Shown piece after piece: positions 15,968-23,342 of a stretch of DNA of 41,127 nucleotides. Position 1 is the first letter of the stretch; every line of letters starts with the position of its first letter. The notes beneath the pieces were generated by a model. It did not search any database and was not told where the DNA came from. It saw only the letters and a program-made list of their open reading frames with translations. This DNA is from an uncultured Granulicella sp. (lineage in GTDB: Bacteria > Acidobacteriota > Terriglobia > Terriglobales > Acidobacteriaceae). A program made the translations under genes and the position numbers. Location of the stretch: contig CALMVK010000221.1 in the NCBI GenBank assembly GCA_937873145.1, positions 34,994-76,120 on the forward strand, read 5' to 3'.

Positions 15968-15983
15968 TGGCGGACCACGTGCA
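15968..15983 (+). promoter_or_regulatory. Candidate sigma-54 promoter of fliK-flgD-flgE
   Basis: TGGCGGACCACGTGCA has the -24 GG and -12 GC at correct spacing; the -12 element is GTGC, not TTGC. The predicted transcript start (about 15994) almost coincides with the GTG at 15996, so either the mRNA is nearly leaderless or fliK starts a little downstream. Confidence 0.5.
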
Positions 15984-15995
15984 TAGAAGTAAGGC

Positions 15996-17753
15996 GTGCA
16001 GATTTTGTCTCAACTCGCAAGTGCTGAGCCCAACCCTATCCCTCGGAGTGCGGCCTCCCCATTAGGGAACCACGCGCCGAGTTTTGAGGAGGCTTTCCGG
16101 ACTGCAGCGACTCAGGGCGAGGCCGCCGGAAAGCCTACAACTGAGAGCGGCGTAGCTTCTGAAGATTCCTCTGCCGCGAATCTCCAGGCTGCCGGCAAGA
16201 GTGAGGCGACACTTGACGGCCCCGTCGCGAACAGCTCCGCGCTGCCCGCTACCGGCCTCTCTGGCGTAGCGTCTTTAAGAACGGTCACCTGGGCAGGTGC
16301 GGACGCAACCGCCGCACTCGGAGCCTCGGCCCTCCGCGCGGACAACTTTTCTGCACGCGCAGGAGAGACCAGGATCAAGAAGACGGCCTCCTCCGACGAG
16401 CAAAGCGGAGTTGCTGCGAGTGCCCCCGCAACGACACCGGAGAGCGCAGCCCTTGCAATCACGCCTCTCTCCACGCCGGTAAACGCCGACAGTGCCCTCG
16501 AAGGCGAAATGGATGCATCTGTCCCTGCTTCCGATGCGACAAACCGGAACCTTCCAGCGTCGGCGAATCAGCAAGTGGTGGAAGCAGACAGCGCTGCGGA
16601 GGCTTCAGGAGACGTGCAGCCGACCGGCTCTACGGCCTCTCCCGCAACAACGCTACCCGCGACCATAACCACAACGGCGGGCCTGGTTGCCAATGCAAGC
16701 ACGACCGCAAACCAGGCGACGCAGGAGTTATCGCAGGCGCATGCGGCATCCGATCCAAAAAATGGGTCGACTTCTGCCTCCCACCCTAAAACCACATTGG
16801 AAGCCACGTCTGTCTCCTCTTCAGAAGCCGCGATCTCCTCTGCAACGAACGGGACACAAACCATTCCTTTCCAGTTCGCTGCCCAGAGCGCACTGCAACG
16901 CGGGACGCTGCAGGACGCGACGCTGCAGGACGGGACTCTCTCGTTAGCTTCTTCGTCTTCAGTCGGGGCCAGCCGCAGCGGTGCCGGAGACGTTCGGGGC
17001 AAGCGCAAAGAGACAGCCGCGGACGGCTCGTCTTCCGAGCGGGATTCAACCATTACCGTATCTCCACCCTTTGCCTCCCGGCTTGCCGAAGCGCAGGCAC
17101 CTGCCCAGGCCGGGGCTAGCACTTTACCCGGGGACGACCCAGCAGTCCTGCAGAGAGCGCTCGAGGCAAACCAGTCTTTGGCATCGACTCTTCCGCCCGC
17201 TTCCACGGCGACGGCTCAGACCGCAGCCCCGCCTGTTGCACCTTCCACGCCTGCCGCGACGAACATTCCGCTCGCCTCCGCAGAAACAGTCGTGATCCCG
17301 GGAGCAAGCAGCGCGCAACTGATTCAGTCGGCCGGTCAAACCGAGATGCGGCTGGGGATGCACTCTGCCGAGTTCGGCAACATCTCGATCAGTACCTCGG
17401 TGAGTCATCAGACCCTCTCAGCACAGATCTCGCTCGATCATTCGGAGCTGGGGCGAGCGCTGGCCGTGCATCTGCCGGCGATTGAAGCGAAGCTGGGTTC
17501 CGCATACGGACTCGAAGCGAGCGTACAGTTGCGGCATGAAACCGTAGCGTCGCGGACAACAACCGATTCCGGACAAGCCGGAGGGGGGCAGGAACAAACC
17601 GGTGGGGCTCGCAACGGACAAAGCAGAAGTGGATCCGAGGCTTCGCCAGCAAGTGCAACGGCGACCACCCAGGCTGGGTCAACCAACCTCGCGGCAAGTA
17701 GTTCAACGTTGCTCGTTCCCGCCGAGAGGTCCCGGCTGGACATCCGAATTTAG
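15996..17753 (+). CDS. fliK: Flagellar hook-length control protein FliK
   Basis: 585 residues. FliK is a secreted molecular ruler that ends hook growth by switching FlhB specificity. As in the family, the first about 440 residues are a low-complexity Ala/Ser/Thr/Pro-rich ruler, and the conserved Flg_hook domain lies near the C terminus (about 445-520: TEMRLGMHSAEFGNISI, LSAQISLDHSELGRALAVHLP). A Gly/Gln-rich tail follows. GTG 15996 is the upstream start; TTG 16005 (same frame) is an alternative better spaced from AAGTAAGG. The position before flgD and flgE supports the assignment more than sequence in the ruler does. Confidence 0.88.
   Translation: MQILSQLASAEPNPIPRSAASPLGNHAPSFEEAFRTAATQGEAAGKPTTESGVASEDSSAANLQAAGKSEATLDGPVANSSALPATGLSGVASLRTVTWAGADATAALGASALRADNFSARAGETRIKKTASSDEQSGVAASAPATTPESAALAITPLSTPVNADSALEGEMDASVPASDATNRNLPASANQQVVEADSAAEASGDVQPTGSTASPATTLPATITTTAGLVANASTTANQATQELSQAHAASDPKNGSTSASHPKTTLEATSVSSSEAAISSATNGTQTIPFQFAAQSALQRGTLQDATLQDGTLSLASSSSVGASRSGAGDVRGKRKETAADGSSSERDSTITVSPPFASRLAEAQAPAQAGASTLPGDDPAVLQRALEANQSLASTLPPASTATAQTAAPPVAPSTPAATNIPLASAETVVIPGASSAQLIQSAGQTEMRLGMHSAEFGNISISTSVSHQTLSAQISLDHSELGRALAVHLPAIEAKLGSAYGLEASVQLRHETVASRTTTDSGQAGGGQEQTGGARNGQSRSGSEASPASATATTQAGSTNLAASSSTLLVPAERSRLDIRI
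16904..16933 (+). repeat. 15-bp tandem duplication inside fliK
   Basis: GACGCTGCAGGACGC at 16904-16918 is repeated at 16919-16933 with one base changed. It encodes the peptide repeat TLQDATLQDGTL in the FliK ruler region, keeping the frame. Such units can change ruler length by slippage. Confidence 0.7.
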
Positions 17754-17777
17754 CAGGTTCTTACCAAGGAGGAAGAG

Positions 17778-18263
17778 ATGTCTGTCTCACAAATCAACGC
17801 ATCGTCGCCGATGGACCTAAGCAGTTTGAGTCCCATGGCGCAAGCTCAAGCCGCGGCCAGCACAACCACTTCAGGCAGCACGGGAGCAAGTCTGACGTCG
17901 ACGACGGCAGGGACGACCTTTCTCAACCTGCTCGTCCAAGAACTGCAGAACCAGGACCCCAGCGCGCCGATGGACTCGACAGCCATGGTAGGCCAGATGA
18001 TCTCGCTCAACCAGCTCGATCAACTGGTCAGCATCAACCAGGCCGTGGGCGGCGCGACCACTACCATTGGCTCCGTGACAGGCGGTACGGCGACCGGCAA
18101 CAGTCAGTCCGCCAGTTCCTCTGCGCTGATGGCTGCACGCACGGCGTTATTGAATAGCAACAACAGCTCGCCCTCCACGGCGCAGACAGCGACGATCTCG
18201 GCGAGTGATCCTAACTCCGTTCTTCAACTTTCCAACCTTACAAATCTCTCTGGAGCGAAATAA
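17778..18263 (+). CDS. flgD: Flagellar hook capping (scaffold) protein FlgD
   Basis: 161 residues, short for the family: it has the conserved N-terminal part (TTFLNLLVQELQNQDPSAPMDSTAMVGQMISLNQLDQL) but not the C-terminal Ig-like FlgD domains of E. coli FlgD. Short FlgD proteins of this form are known in other phyla. FlgD caps the growing hook. AAGGAGGAAG before ATG 17778 is a very strong ribosome site. The final base is shared with the flgE start (TAATG). Confidence 0.9.
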   Translation: MSVSQINASSPMDLSSLSPMAQAQAAASTTTSGSTGASLTSTTAGTTFLNLLVQELQNQDPSAPMDSTAMVGQMISLNQLDQLVSINQAVGGATTTIGSVTGGTATGNSQSASSSALMAARTALLNSNNSSPSTAQTATISASDPNSVLQLSNLTNLSGAK

Positions 18264-19498
18264 TGGGTTTTTTTGGTGTTCCACTCTCGGGCCTGCTGGC
18301 CAGCCAGTCGCAATTACAAGCTGTTTCGAACAATCTTGCCAACCTGGACACGGTCGGCTTCAAAGACCAGACAGTCTCCTTCAGCGACCTCTTCGCGCAG
18401 AGCAGCCTGCTGGACGGGGCGAACAATCCGATCGACACCGGCGTGGGCGTGGCCTCTACCGAAACTTCGACCGACTTTACGGATGTGGCGCCCACCACGA
18501 CCGGCATTCCTTCGAACATGGCCCTCTCCGGCAACGGCTTCTTTGTCGCCCAAACCGCGACGGGTCTGCAGAACTACACCCGCGCCGGTAACTTTACGGC
18601 GAACTCGCAGGGACAACTGACTACAGCGGATGGCGAACTGGTCATGGGTTACCCGGCGGCGAATGGCGTGGTTTCGACTTCTTCCCCGCTGCAGCCGCTG
18701 CAGATCGGTCTGGGCTCGACGGTGACCGCAACGGCCACAACGCAGTTTTCAATCCCCGCCAACCTGGACTCGGCAGCCACGACCGGAACCACATTTCCGA
18801 CGACGATCCCTGTCTTCGATTCCCTGGGACAGACCCATACACTGAGCGTTACCTACAGCAAGACGGGAACCAACTCCTGGAACTACTCGGTCGATGTCCC
18901 GACCGCCGATACGGGGGCTGCCACCACGCAGGTCGCCAGTGGTTCGCTCACGTTCGACTCATCCGGCAATCTGACCTCTCCCACCGGCAACGTTCCAATC
19001 AACATTCCGGCGTTTACCGATGGCGCGGCGCCGCTGAACATGCAATGGGATCTGCATAGTACTTCGGGAAGTCCGAATCTTACCCAGACCGATGCGGCCA
19101 GCGCTCCATCCGGTGCTACGCAGGACGGACGCGCCAGCGGCATTCTGACTGGCTTTACAGTAAGCGCGGATGGCACGATTAATGGAACTTACTCAAACAG
19201 CCAGACCATTGCGCTTGGGCAGGTCGCGGTTGCTACATTCTACAACACGCAGGGACTGGTGCGGACCGGGGGCAATAACTATCAGGTCACGGCAGGATCG
19301 GGGCCGGCTTCAATTGGCGTGGCAGGCACAGGCGGCCGCGGCACCATCACGGGAGGAGCCGTCGAGAACTCGAACGTCGACGTGGCTACCGAGTTCGCCA
19401 AGATGATCGTGGCGCAACAGGCCTACCAGGCCAATGCGAAAACCATCACCACGCTCGATCAGATCTCCCAGACGATCATCCAGATGATCACCACCTAA
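18263..19498 (+). CDS. flgE: Flagellar hook protein FlgE
   Basis: 411 residues, typical FlgE size. N-terminal signature GLLASQSQLQAVSNNLANLDTVGFKDQTVSFSDLF; middle hook domains with ALSGNGFFV; C-terminal NSNVDVATEFAKMIVAQQAYQANAKTITTLDQI. It polymerises into the hook. Starts on the last base of the flgD stop. The operon appears to end here, at the hairpin 19529-19576. Confidence 0.97.
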   Translation: MGFFGVPLSGLLASQSQLQAVSNNLANLDTVGFKDQTVSFSDLFAQSSLLDGANNPIDTGVGVASTETSTDFTDVAPTTTGIPSNMALSGNGFFVAQTATGLQNYTRAGNFTANSQGQLTTADGELVMGYPAANGVVSTSSPLQPLQIGLGSTVTATATTQFSIPANLDSAATTGTTFPTTIPVFDSLGQTHTLSVTYSKTGTNSWNYSVDVPTADTGAATTQVASGSLTFDSSGNLTSPTGNVPINIPAFTDGAAPLNMQWDLHSTSGSPNLTQTDAASAPSGATQDGRASGILTGFTVSADGTINGTYSNSQTIALGQVAVATFYNTQGLVRTGGNNYQVTAGSGPASIGVAGTGGRGTITGGAVENSNVDVATEFAKMIVAQQAYQANAKTITTLDQISQTIIQMITT

Positions 19499-19528
19499 GG
19501 GCAGGGTGCAGTACAGATGAGTGGAGTA

Positions 19529-19576
19529 TGAGAGACAGCGGGCGCGCTTTCCGGAGAGTTTACCGGCTGTCTCTCA
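19529..19576 (+). terminator. Long-stem hairpin terminating the fliK-flgD-flgE operon
   Basis: TGAGAGACAGC at 19529-19539 is perfectly complementary to GCTGTCTCTCA at 19566-19576, an 11-bp stem with a 26-base loop, followed by a pyrimidine-rich CTCTTCTC tract. It lies 30 bases after flgE and before the next sigma-54 box. The remaining intergenic sequence to 19690 shows no gene. Confidence 0.7.
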
Positions 19577-19690
19577 CTCTTCTCATCACTCAATTCTTAA
19601 AGCGTGATAGATGCACCTCTAAATGTGCAAGTCGCCAGATGCCTGACCCTGCGCTATAACCCTTTTGTAGGACGTCTTCCCTCTTCGGTT

Positions 19691-19706
19691 TGGCCCCCGG
19701 TTTGCA
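19691..19706 (+). promoter_or_regulatory. Sigma-54 promoter of the fliN-O-P-Q-R-flhB-flhA operon
   Basis: TGGCCCCCGGTTTGCA contains TGGC and TTGCA with exact -24/-12 spacing, one of the two best matches in the window. The predicted transcript start is about 19717, 35 bases before the first gene. Confidence 0.8.
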
Positions 19707-19751
19707 TTGGATAAGGGTGACTTCCTGTTGTCTGCCCTGGTCGGTTGATCG

Positions 19752-20102
19752 ATGAAGGCTCTCAACGGGAAGACCGCGATTGCGGCATACGAGGCCTTTG
19801 TGGGAAGCTCGACCTCCATTCCTGTATCTCCTGAAACGTCAAGCACGACTACCCTCGCCGCCGCACGCACTGGCAGCGCCGAACAGCAACTGCCGTGGCT
19901 GCCCTGCATGCTGGGCCTCGAAATTCCTGTCGTCAACTTCACGGTGGATACGCTGCTGAAGCTGAAGCCTGGATCGCTGGTCGAAACCTCCTGCCATCAG
20001 AGCACCGATCTTCCGTTGCGGGTCAATGGCATCTTGATGGCCTGGACCGAGTTTGAAGTCATTGGCGAGCGCCTGGCTGCGCGCATCACGGACCTCGTAT
20101 GA
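19752..20102 (+). CDS. fliN: FliN-like motor switch protein (SpoA domain), first copy
   Basis: 116 residues: a variable Ser/Thr-rich first 45 residues and a C-terminal SpoA (surface presentation of antigens) domain, seen in LPCMLGLEIPVVNFTVDTLLKLKPGSLVETS and ending VIGERLAARITDLV. FliN forms the lower C ring with FliM and receives export complexes through FliH. It lies directly before fliO-fliP, the usual fliN position, but a second SpoA protein is encoded at 27209, so the two may divide FliN work. The stop overlaps fliO (ATGA). Confidence 0.82.
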   Translation: MKALNGKTAIAAYEAFVGSSTSIPVSPETSSTTTLAAARTGSAEQQLPWLPCMLGLEIPVVNFTVDTLLKLKPGSLVETSCHQSTDLPLRVNGILMAWTEFEVIGERLAARITDLV

Positions 20103-20449
20103 GCGAGTGGCAGGCCGTGATGCGATCCGGCGAAATCACGATTCGCCGCCGCGCTAGTGCTCCTACTCCCCGTGCAACGGGGCCCACGTTAGCGCAGACC
20201 ATCGAGGTTCATCTGCGCTCCGCGTGGAAGTGGCTGGAGCGTAGACGCTCGGCCCACTTCGCCGCGCGGCGGCTTCACGTCACCGAGACGCTCTCGCTTG
20301 GCGAAAAACGGTTTGTCTCGATCATCGAGGTTGACGGCACACAGTACCTTATCGGCGGATCGGCGGAAAATGTTCAACTGCTGACCCGGCTCGAAGCACA
20401 CGAGGCGATTGGCCTGGCCGAGAGCGCACAGCGGGAGGTGCGTTCTTGA
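20099..20449 (+). CDS. fliO: FliO-like flagellar export accessory protein
   Basis: 116 residues between fliN and fliP. The C-terminal part has the FliO pattern (LHVTETLSLGEKRFVSIIEVDGTQYLIGGSAENVQLLTRL). FliO normally has one N-terminal membrane segment and helps FliP assemble; here the N-terminal half is basic and hydrophilic (RSAWKWLERRRSAHFAARR) with no hydrophobic stretch. The match is therefore to the cytoplasmic domain only. Overlaps fliN by 4 bases and fliP by 4 bases. Confidence 0.75.
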   Translation: MSEWQAVMRSGEITIRRRASAPTPRATGPTLAQTIEVHLRSAWKWLERRRSAHFAARRLHVTETLSLGEKRFVSIIEVDGTQYLIGGSAENVQLLTRLEAHEAIGLAESAQREVRS

Positions 20450-21186
20450 TCGGTGCCGCATCCACGCTATGCCTCGCATTGTTGCAGGTTCCCCTCACTC
20501 CGCCGATGCCGGGAGGGATGACCGCGCCTGCGAACGGACTGCAGATTGCCGGAATCGGCGGCTCCTCCGCTCCGTGGACGATCGTCGTTCTGCTGACGTT
20601 TTTGTCGCTGATCCCCTCCATCCTGCTGTGCGTCACGCCCTTCGCGCGACTTCTGATCGTCTTCCACTTCCTGCGTCAGGCGCTGGGCCTGCAGACCACG
20701 CCGTCCAACCAGACGCTGATTGGCCTGTCGATGATCCTGACGTTCTTCCTGATGCAGCCGGTAGGTGCGGTCATCTACGACACGGCGGTAGTGCCGCTTG
20801 AAGCAGGCAAGATCACGCCACTCAAGGCGCTCGAAGTAGCGAGCGGACCCATGCGGCTGTTTATGGCGCATTACGTGCGCGAGAAGGATGCCGCGCTGTT
20901 CCTCGATCTCGCCAAGGAGCCTCGGCCGCATAGTGTGCAGGATCTCTCCTTCCGCGTCATGCTGCCCGCCTACATCCTGTCCGAGCTGAAGACCGGCTTC
21001 CAGATCGGTACCGTGCTGTTTCTGCCATTTCTGGTCGTGGATATGGTGGTCGCCTCCATTACAACTTCGGTGGGCATGATGCAGCTGCCGCCGGTCGTCA
21101 TCTCGACGCCGCTGAAGCTGCTGCTGTTTCTGATGGTCGATGGCTGGCACCTGCTGATTGGGTCGCTGATGAGGAGCTTCCAGTAA
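20446..21186 (+). CDS. fliP: Flagellar export gate protein FliP
   Basis: 246 residues with an N-terminal hydrophobic leader and four membrane segments. Core motifs are LIPSILLCVTPFARLLIVFHFLRQALGLQTTPSNQ, SFRVMLPAYILSELKTGFQIG and PFLVVDMVVASITTSVGMMQLPP, all family hallmarks. FliP forms the pentameric core of the export gate with FliQ and FliR. The start is TTG 20446, overlapping the fliO stop. The stop shares a base with fliQ. Confidence 0.97.
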   Translation: MIGAASTLCLALLQVPLTPPMPGGMTAPANGLQIAGIGGSSAPWTIVVLLTFLSLIPSILLCVTPFARLLIVFHFLRQALGLQTTPSNQTLIGLSMILTFFLMQPVGAVIYDTAVVPLEAGKITPLKALEVASGPMRLFMAHYVREKDAALFLDLAKEPRPHSVQDLSFRVMLPAYILSELKTGFQIGTVLFLPFLVVDMVVASITTSVGMMQLPPVVISTPLKLLLFLMVDGWHLLIGSLMRSFQ

Positions 21187-21455
21187 TGGGTGCGGATGCA
21201 GTGGTGGCCATGGGCCGGATGATGCTCGAGGAGGTCATGATTCTGGTCGCGCCCGTTCTGCTGGTCGCCATCGCGGTCAGCCTGATGGTGAACGTGGTGC
21301 AGGTGCTCACCTCGCTGCAGGACCAGACGCTTTCGACCGTACCGCGCCTGCTGGTGACCGGGGCGACGCTTTTTTTCCTTATGCCGTGGATGTGGCGGCA
21401 CCTGATCACGTACACACTGCACATATTTTCGGATTTCCACAAGGTGATCGAATAG
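21186..21455 (+). CDS. fliQ: Flagellar export gate protein FliQ
   Basis: 89 residues with two membrane segments. The family pattern is clear: MMLEEVMILVAPVLLVAIAVSLMVNVVQVLTSLQDQTLSTVPRLL. FliQ packs around the FliP/FliR core. ATG 21186 shares its A with the fliP stop (TAATG); fliR starts immediately after the stop codon. Confidence 0.96.
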   Translation: MGADAVVAMGRMMLEEVMILVAPVLLVAIAVSLMVNVVQVLTSLQDQTLSTVPRLLVTGATLFFLMPWMWRHLITYTLHIFSDFHKVIE

Positions 21456-22235
21456 ATGGACATTCCGTTCGGGGACGTTTTAGAAGCGCTGCTGGCGATC
21501 GGGATGCGGATCTCCGGGTTGTTTCTGTTCGCGCCCTTTCTGGGCAGCGGCGTGATCCCGGCGCGGATCAAAGCCATGCTGGTGGTGGCGCTCACGTTCC
21601 TGATGTATCCCGTGCTCTCGCGGACCTGGCCGCATCTTGCGCTCGCCGAGTGGCCGCTGCTGGTCTTTCGGGAACTGCTGGTGGGCGTGGCGGTGGGGAT
21701 CGCTGCTTCCGTCGTTTTTGAAGCCGTGCAGATGTCCGGGCAGATTCTGAGCATTCAGATGGGCTACTCGCTGATCAACATTCTCGACCCGAACACGCAG
21801 GTGGATACCACCGTGGTCGCCATGTTTCAGCAGTCGATCGCCATGCTGATCTTTCTTCGCCTGGACGTGCACCTCTGGCTTTTGCGCGCGATCGGCAACA
21901 GCTTCACCTATCTCCCCCCGGGCGGCTTGCAACTGACGCAACCGTTCATGGTGGCGCTGTTCGGCGCCGGCACGGCAATCCTGGTTACCGGTGTGCAGAT
22001 CGCCGCACCCGTGCTCTCGGCCACGCTGGTCACGGACGTGGTGCTTGGCCTGCTGGGCAAGGCTTCGCCGCAGCTTCCGTTGATCGTGCTGGGTCCGGCG
22101 ATCAAGAGTCTGCTCGGCCTTGGCATCCTCTTCATCTCGCTGAAGTACTGGCCGGTTATGTTTCGCACACTCTTTATGCAGTCGACGGCGTATACCGACA
22201 GGCTGCTGCACCTGGGTACAGTTGGGGCACGGTAG
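21456..22235 (+). CDS. fliR: Flagellar export gate protein FliR
   Basis: 259 residues with about six membrane segments. Conserved features include RISGLFLFAPFLGSGVIPARIKAMLVVALTF, GVAVGIAASVVFEAVQMSGQILSIQMGYS and the late KSLLGLGILFISLKYWP. FliR completes the FliPQR export gate. It follows fliQ without a gap and precedes flhB by 6 bases. Confidence 0.96.
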   Translation: MDIPFGDVLEALLAIGMRISGLFLFAPFLGSGVIPARIKAMLVVALTFLMYPVLSRTWPHLALAEWPLLVFRELLVGVAVGIAASVVFEAVQMSGQILSIQMGYSLINILDPNTQVDTTVVAMFQQSIAMLIFLRLDVHLWLLRAIGNSFTYLPPGGLQLTQPFMVALFGAGTAILVTGVQIAAPVLSATLVTDVVLGLLGKASPQLPLIVLGPAIKSLLGLGILFISLKYWPVMFRTLFMQSTAYTDRLLHLGTVGAR

Positions 22236-22241
22236 GCACGC

Positions 22242-23342
22242 ATGGCGGATTCGAGCAAAACAGAACAGGCAACCGGCAAACGGCGGCAGAAGGCACGAGA
22301 GCAGGGCCAGGTTGCCCGCTCGCGCGAGCTGCCGAGCGTGCTCGCCATCGTGGGCGCGGCGTTCGCTTTGGCCATGATGTCCAAAGGCGCGATCACGCAC
22401 TGGACGACCTTCTACCGCAACATGCTGGATTCCGCGGCCACCGGCAGCTTCGACAGCAACGGTCCCATGCTCTTCTGGAGCGCGGTCGAGGTCTTTCGCT
22501 GGATCGTGCCGGTTCTGCTGACGGCAATGGTGCTGTCGGTCGCCGCGGCCTTGGCGCAGGGCGGCTTCAGTGTTGCGCCGCAGGCCATGGCACTCAAGTT
22601 CGAGCGCTTCAACCCGGCCAGCAAATTAGGCCAGATCTTTTCTCCGGCCGGCCTCAACAATCTGCTGAAATCTCTTTTGCCCTTTGCGGCCATCGCCTGG
22701 ATCGGCGAACAAAGCCTGCACGCACACTGGGGCGTGCTGGTGCAGGCCTCCGCATTCGGTCTGCGCCAGCTCACGACGATCGTCAGCGGGATGATGTTCG
22801 AGGTCGGCTGGAAGTCCTGCCTGGTGCTGGTCGCGTGGTCGGGCGTCGATTACCTCCTGACCTGGTTCAAGATGGAAAGCGATCTGAAGATGACCAAGGA
22901 AGAAGTCAAGGAAGAGGGCAAGCAGACCGACGGCAATCCGCAGATCAAGGGCCGCATCCGGCGGCTGCAGCGCCGTATGCGCAAGAAACAGGCGCTGGCC
23001 GCGGCCAAGACCGCGACGGTGGTGGTCACCAATCCGACCCACTATGCGGTCGCGCTCCAGTACACGCCAGACATGGGCGCACCCATCGTAGTTGCCAAAG
23101 GCATGAACCTGATCGCTCAGGAGATCAAGGCGCAGGCCACCGAGCACGGGATCGCCGTACTCGAAAACAAGCCGCTGGCGCAGGCGCTCTATAAGACGGT
23201 CGAAGTCGGCCAGGCCATCCCATCGGCACTTTACCAGGCCGTCGCGGACATCCTTGTCCTCGTCTTCCGCGCGCAGGCCGAAGTTCGTAAGCAGGAAGCC
23301 ATGCGCCGCAACCGCAATGCCTCCGGAGAGGTCACCCAATGA
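22242..23342 (+). CDS. flhB: Flagellar export switch protein FlhB
   Basis: 366 residues: short cytoplasmic N terminus (SSKTEQATGKRRQKAREQGQVARS), four membrane segments to about residue 210, and a cytoplasmic domain with the autocleavage motif NPTH at 264-267. Cleavage there, together with FliK, switches export from rod/hook to filament substrates. The linker is rich in Lys/Arg/Glu as usual. The start is 6 bases after fliR, and the end overlaps flhA by 4 bases. Confidence 0.97.
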   Translation: MADSSKTEQATGKRRQKAREQGQVARSRELPSVLAIVGAAFALAMMSKGAITHWTTFYRNMLDSAATGSFDSNGPMLFWSAVEVFRWIVPVLLTAMVLSVAAALAQGGFSVAPQAMALKFERFNPASKLGQIFSPAGLNNLLKSLLPFAAIAWIGEQSLHAHWGVLVQASAFGLRQLTTIVSGMMFEVGWKSCLVLVAWSGVDYLLTWFKMESDLKMTKEEVKEEGKQTDGNPQIKGRIRRLQRRMRKKQALAAAKTATVVVTNPTHYAVALQYTPDMGAPIVVAKGMNLIAQEIKAQATEHGIAVLENKPLAQALYKTVEVGQAIPSALYQAVADILVLVFRAQAEVRKQEAMRRNRNASGEVTQ

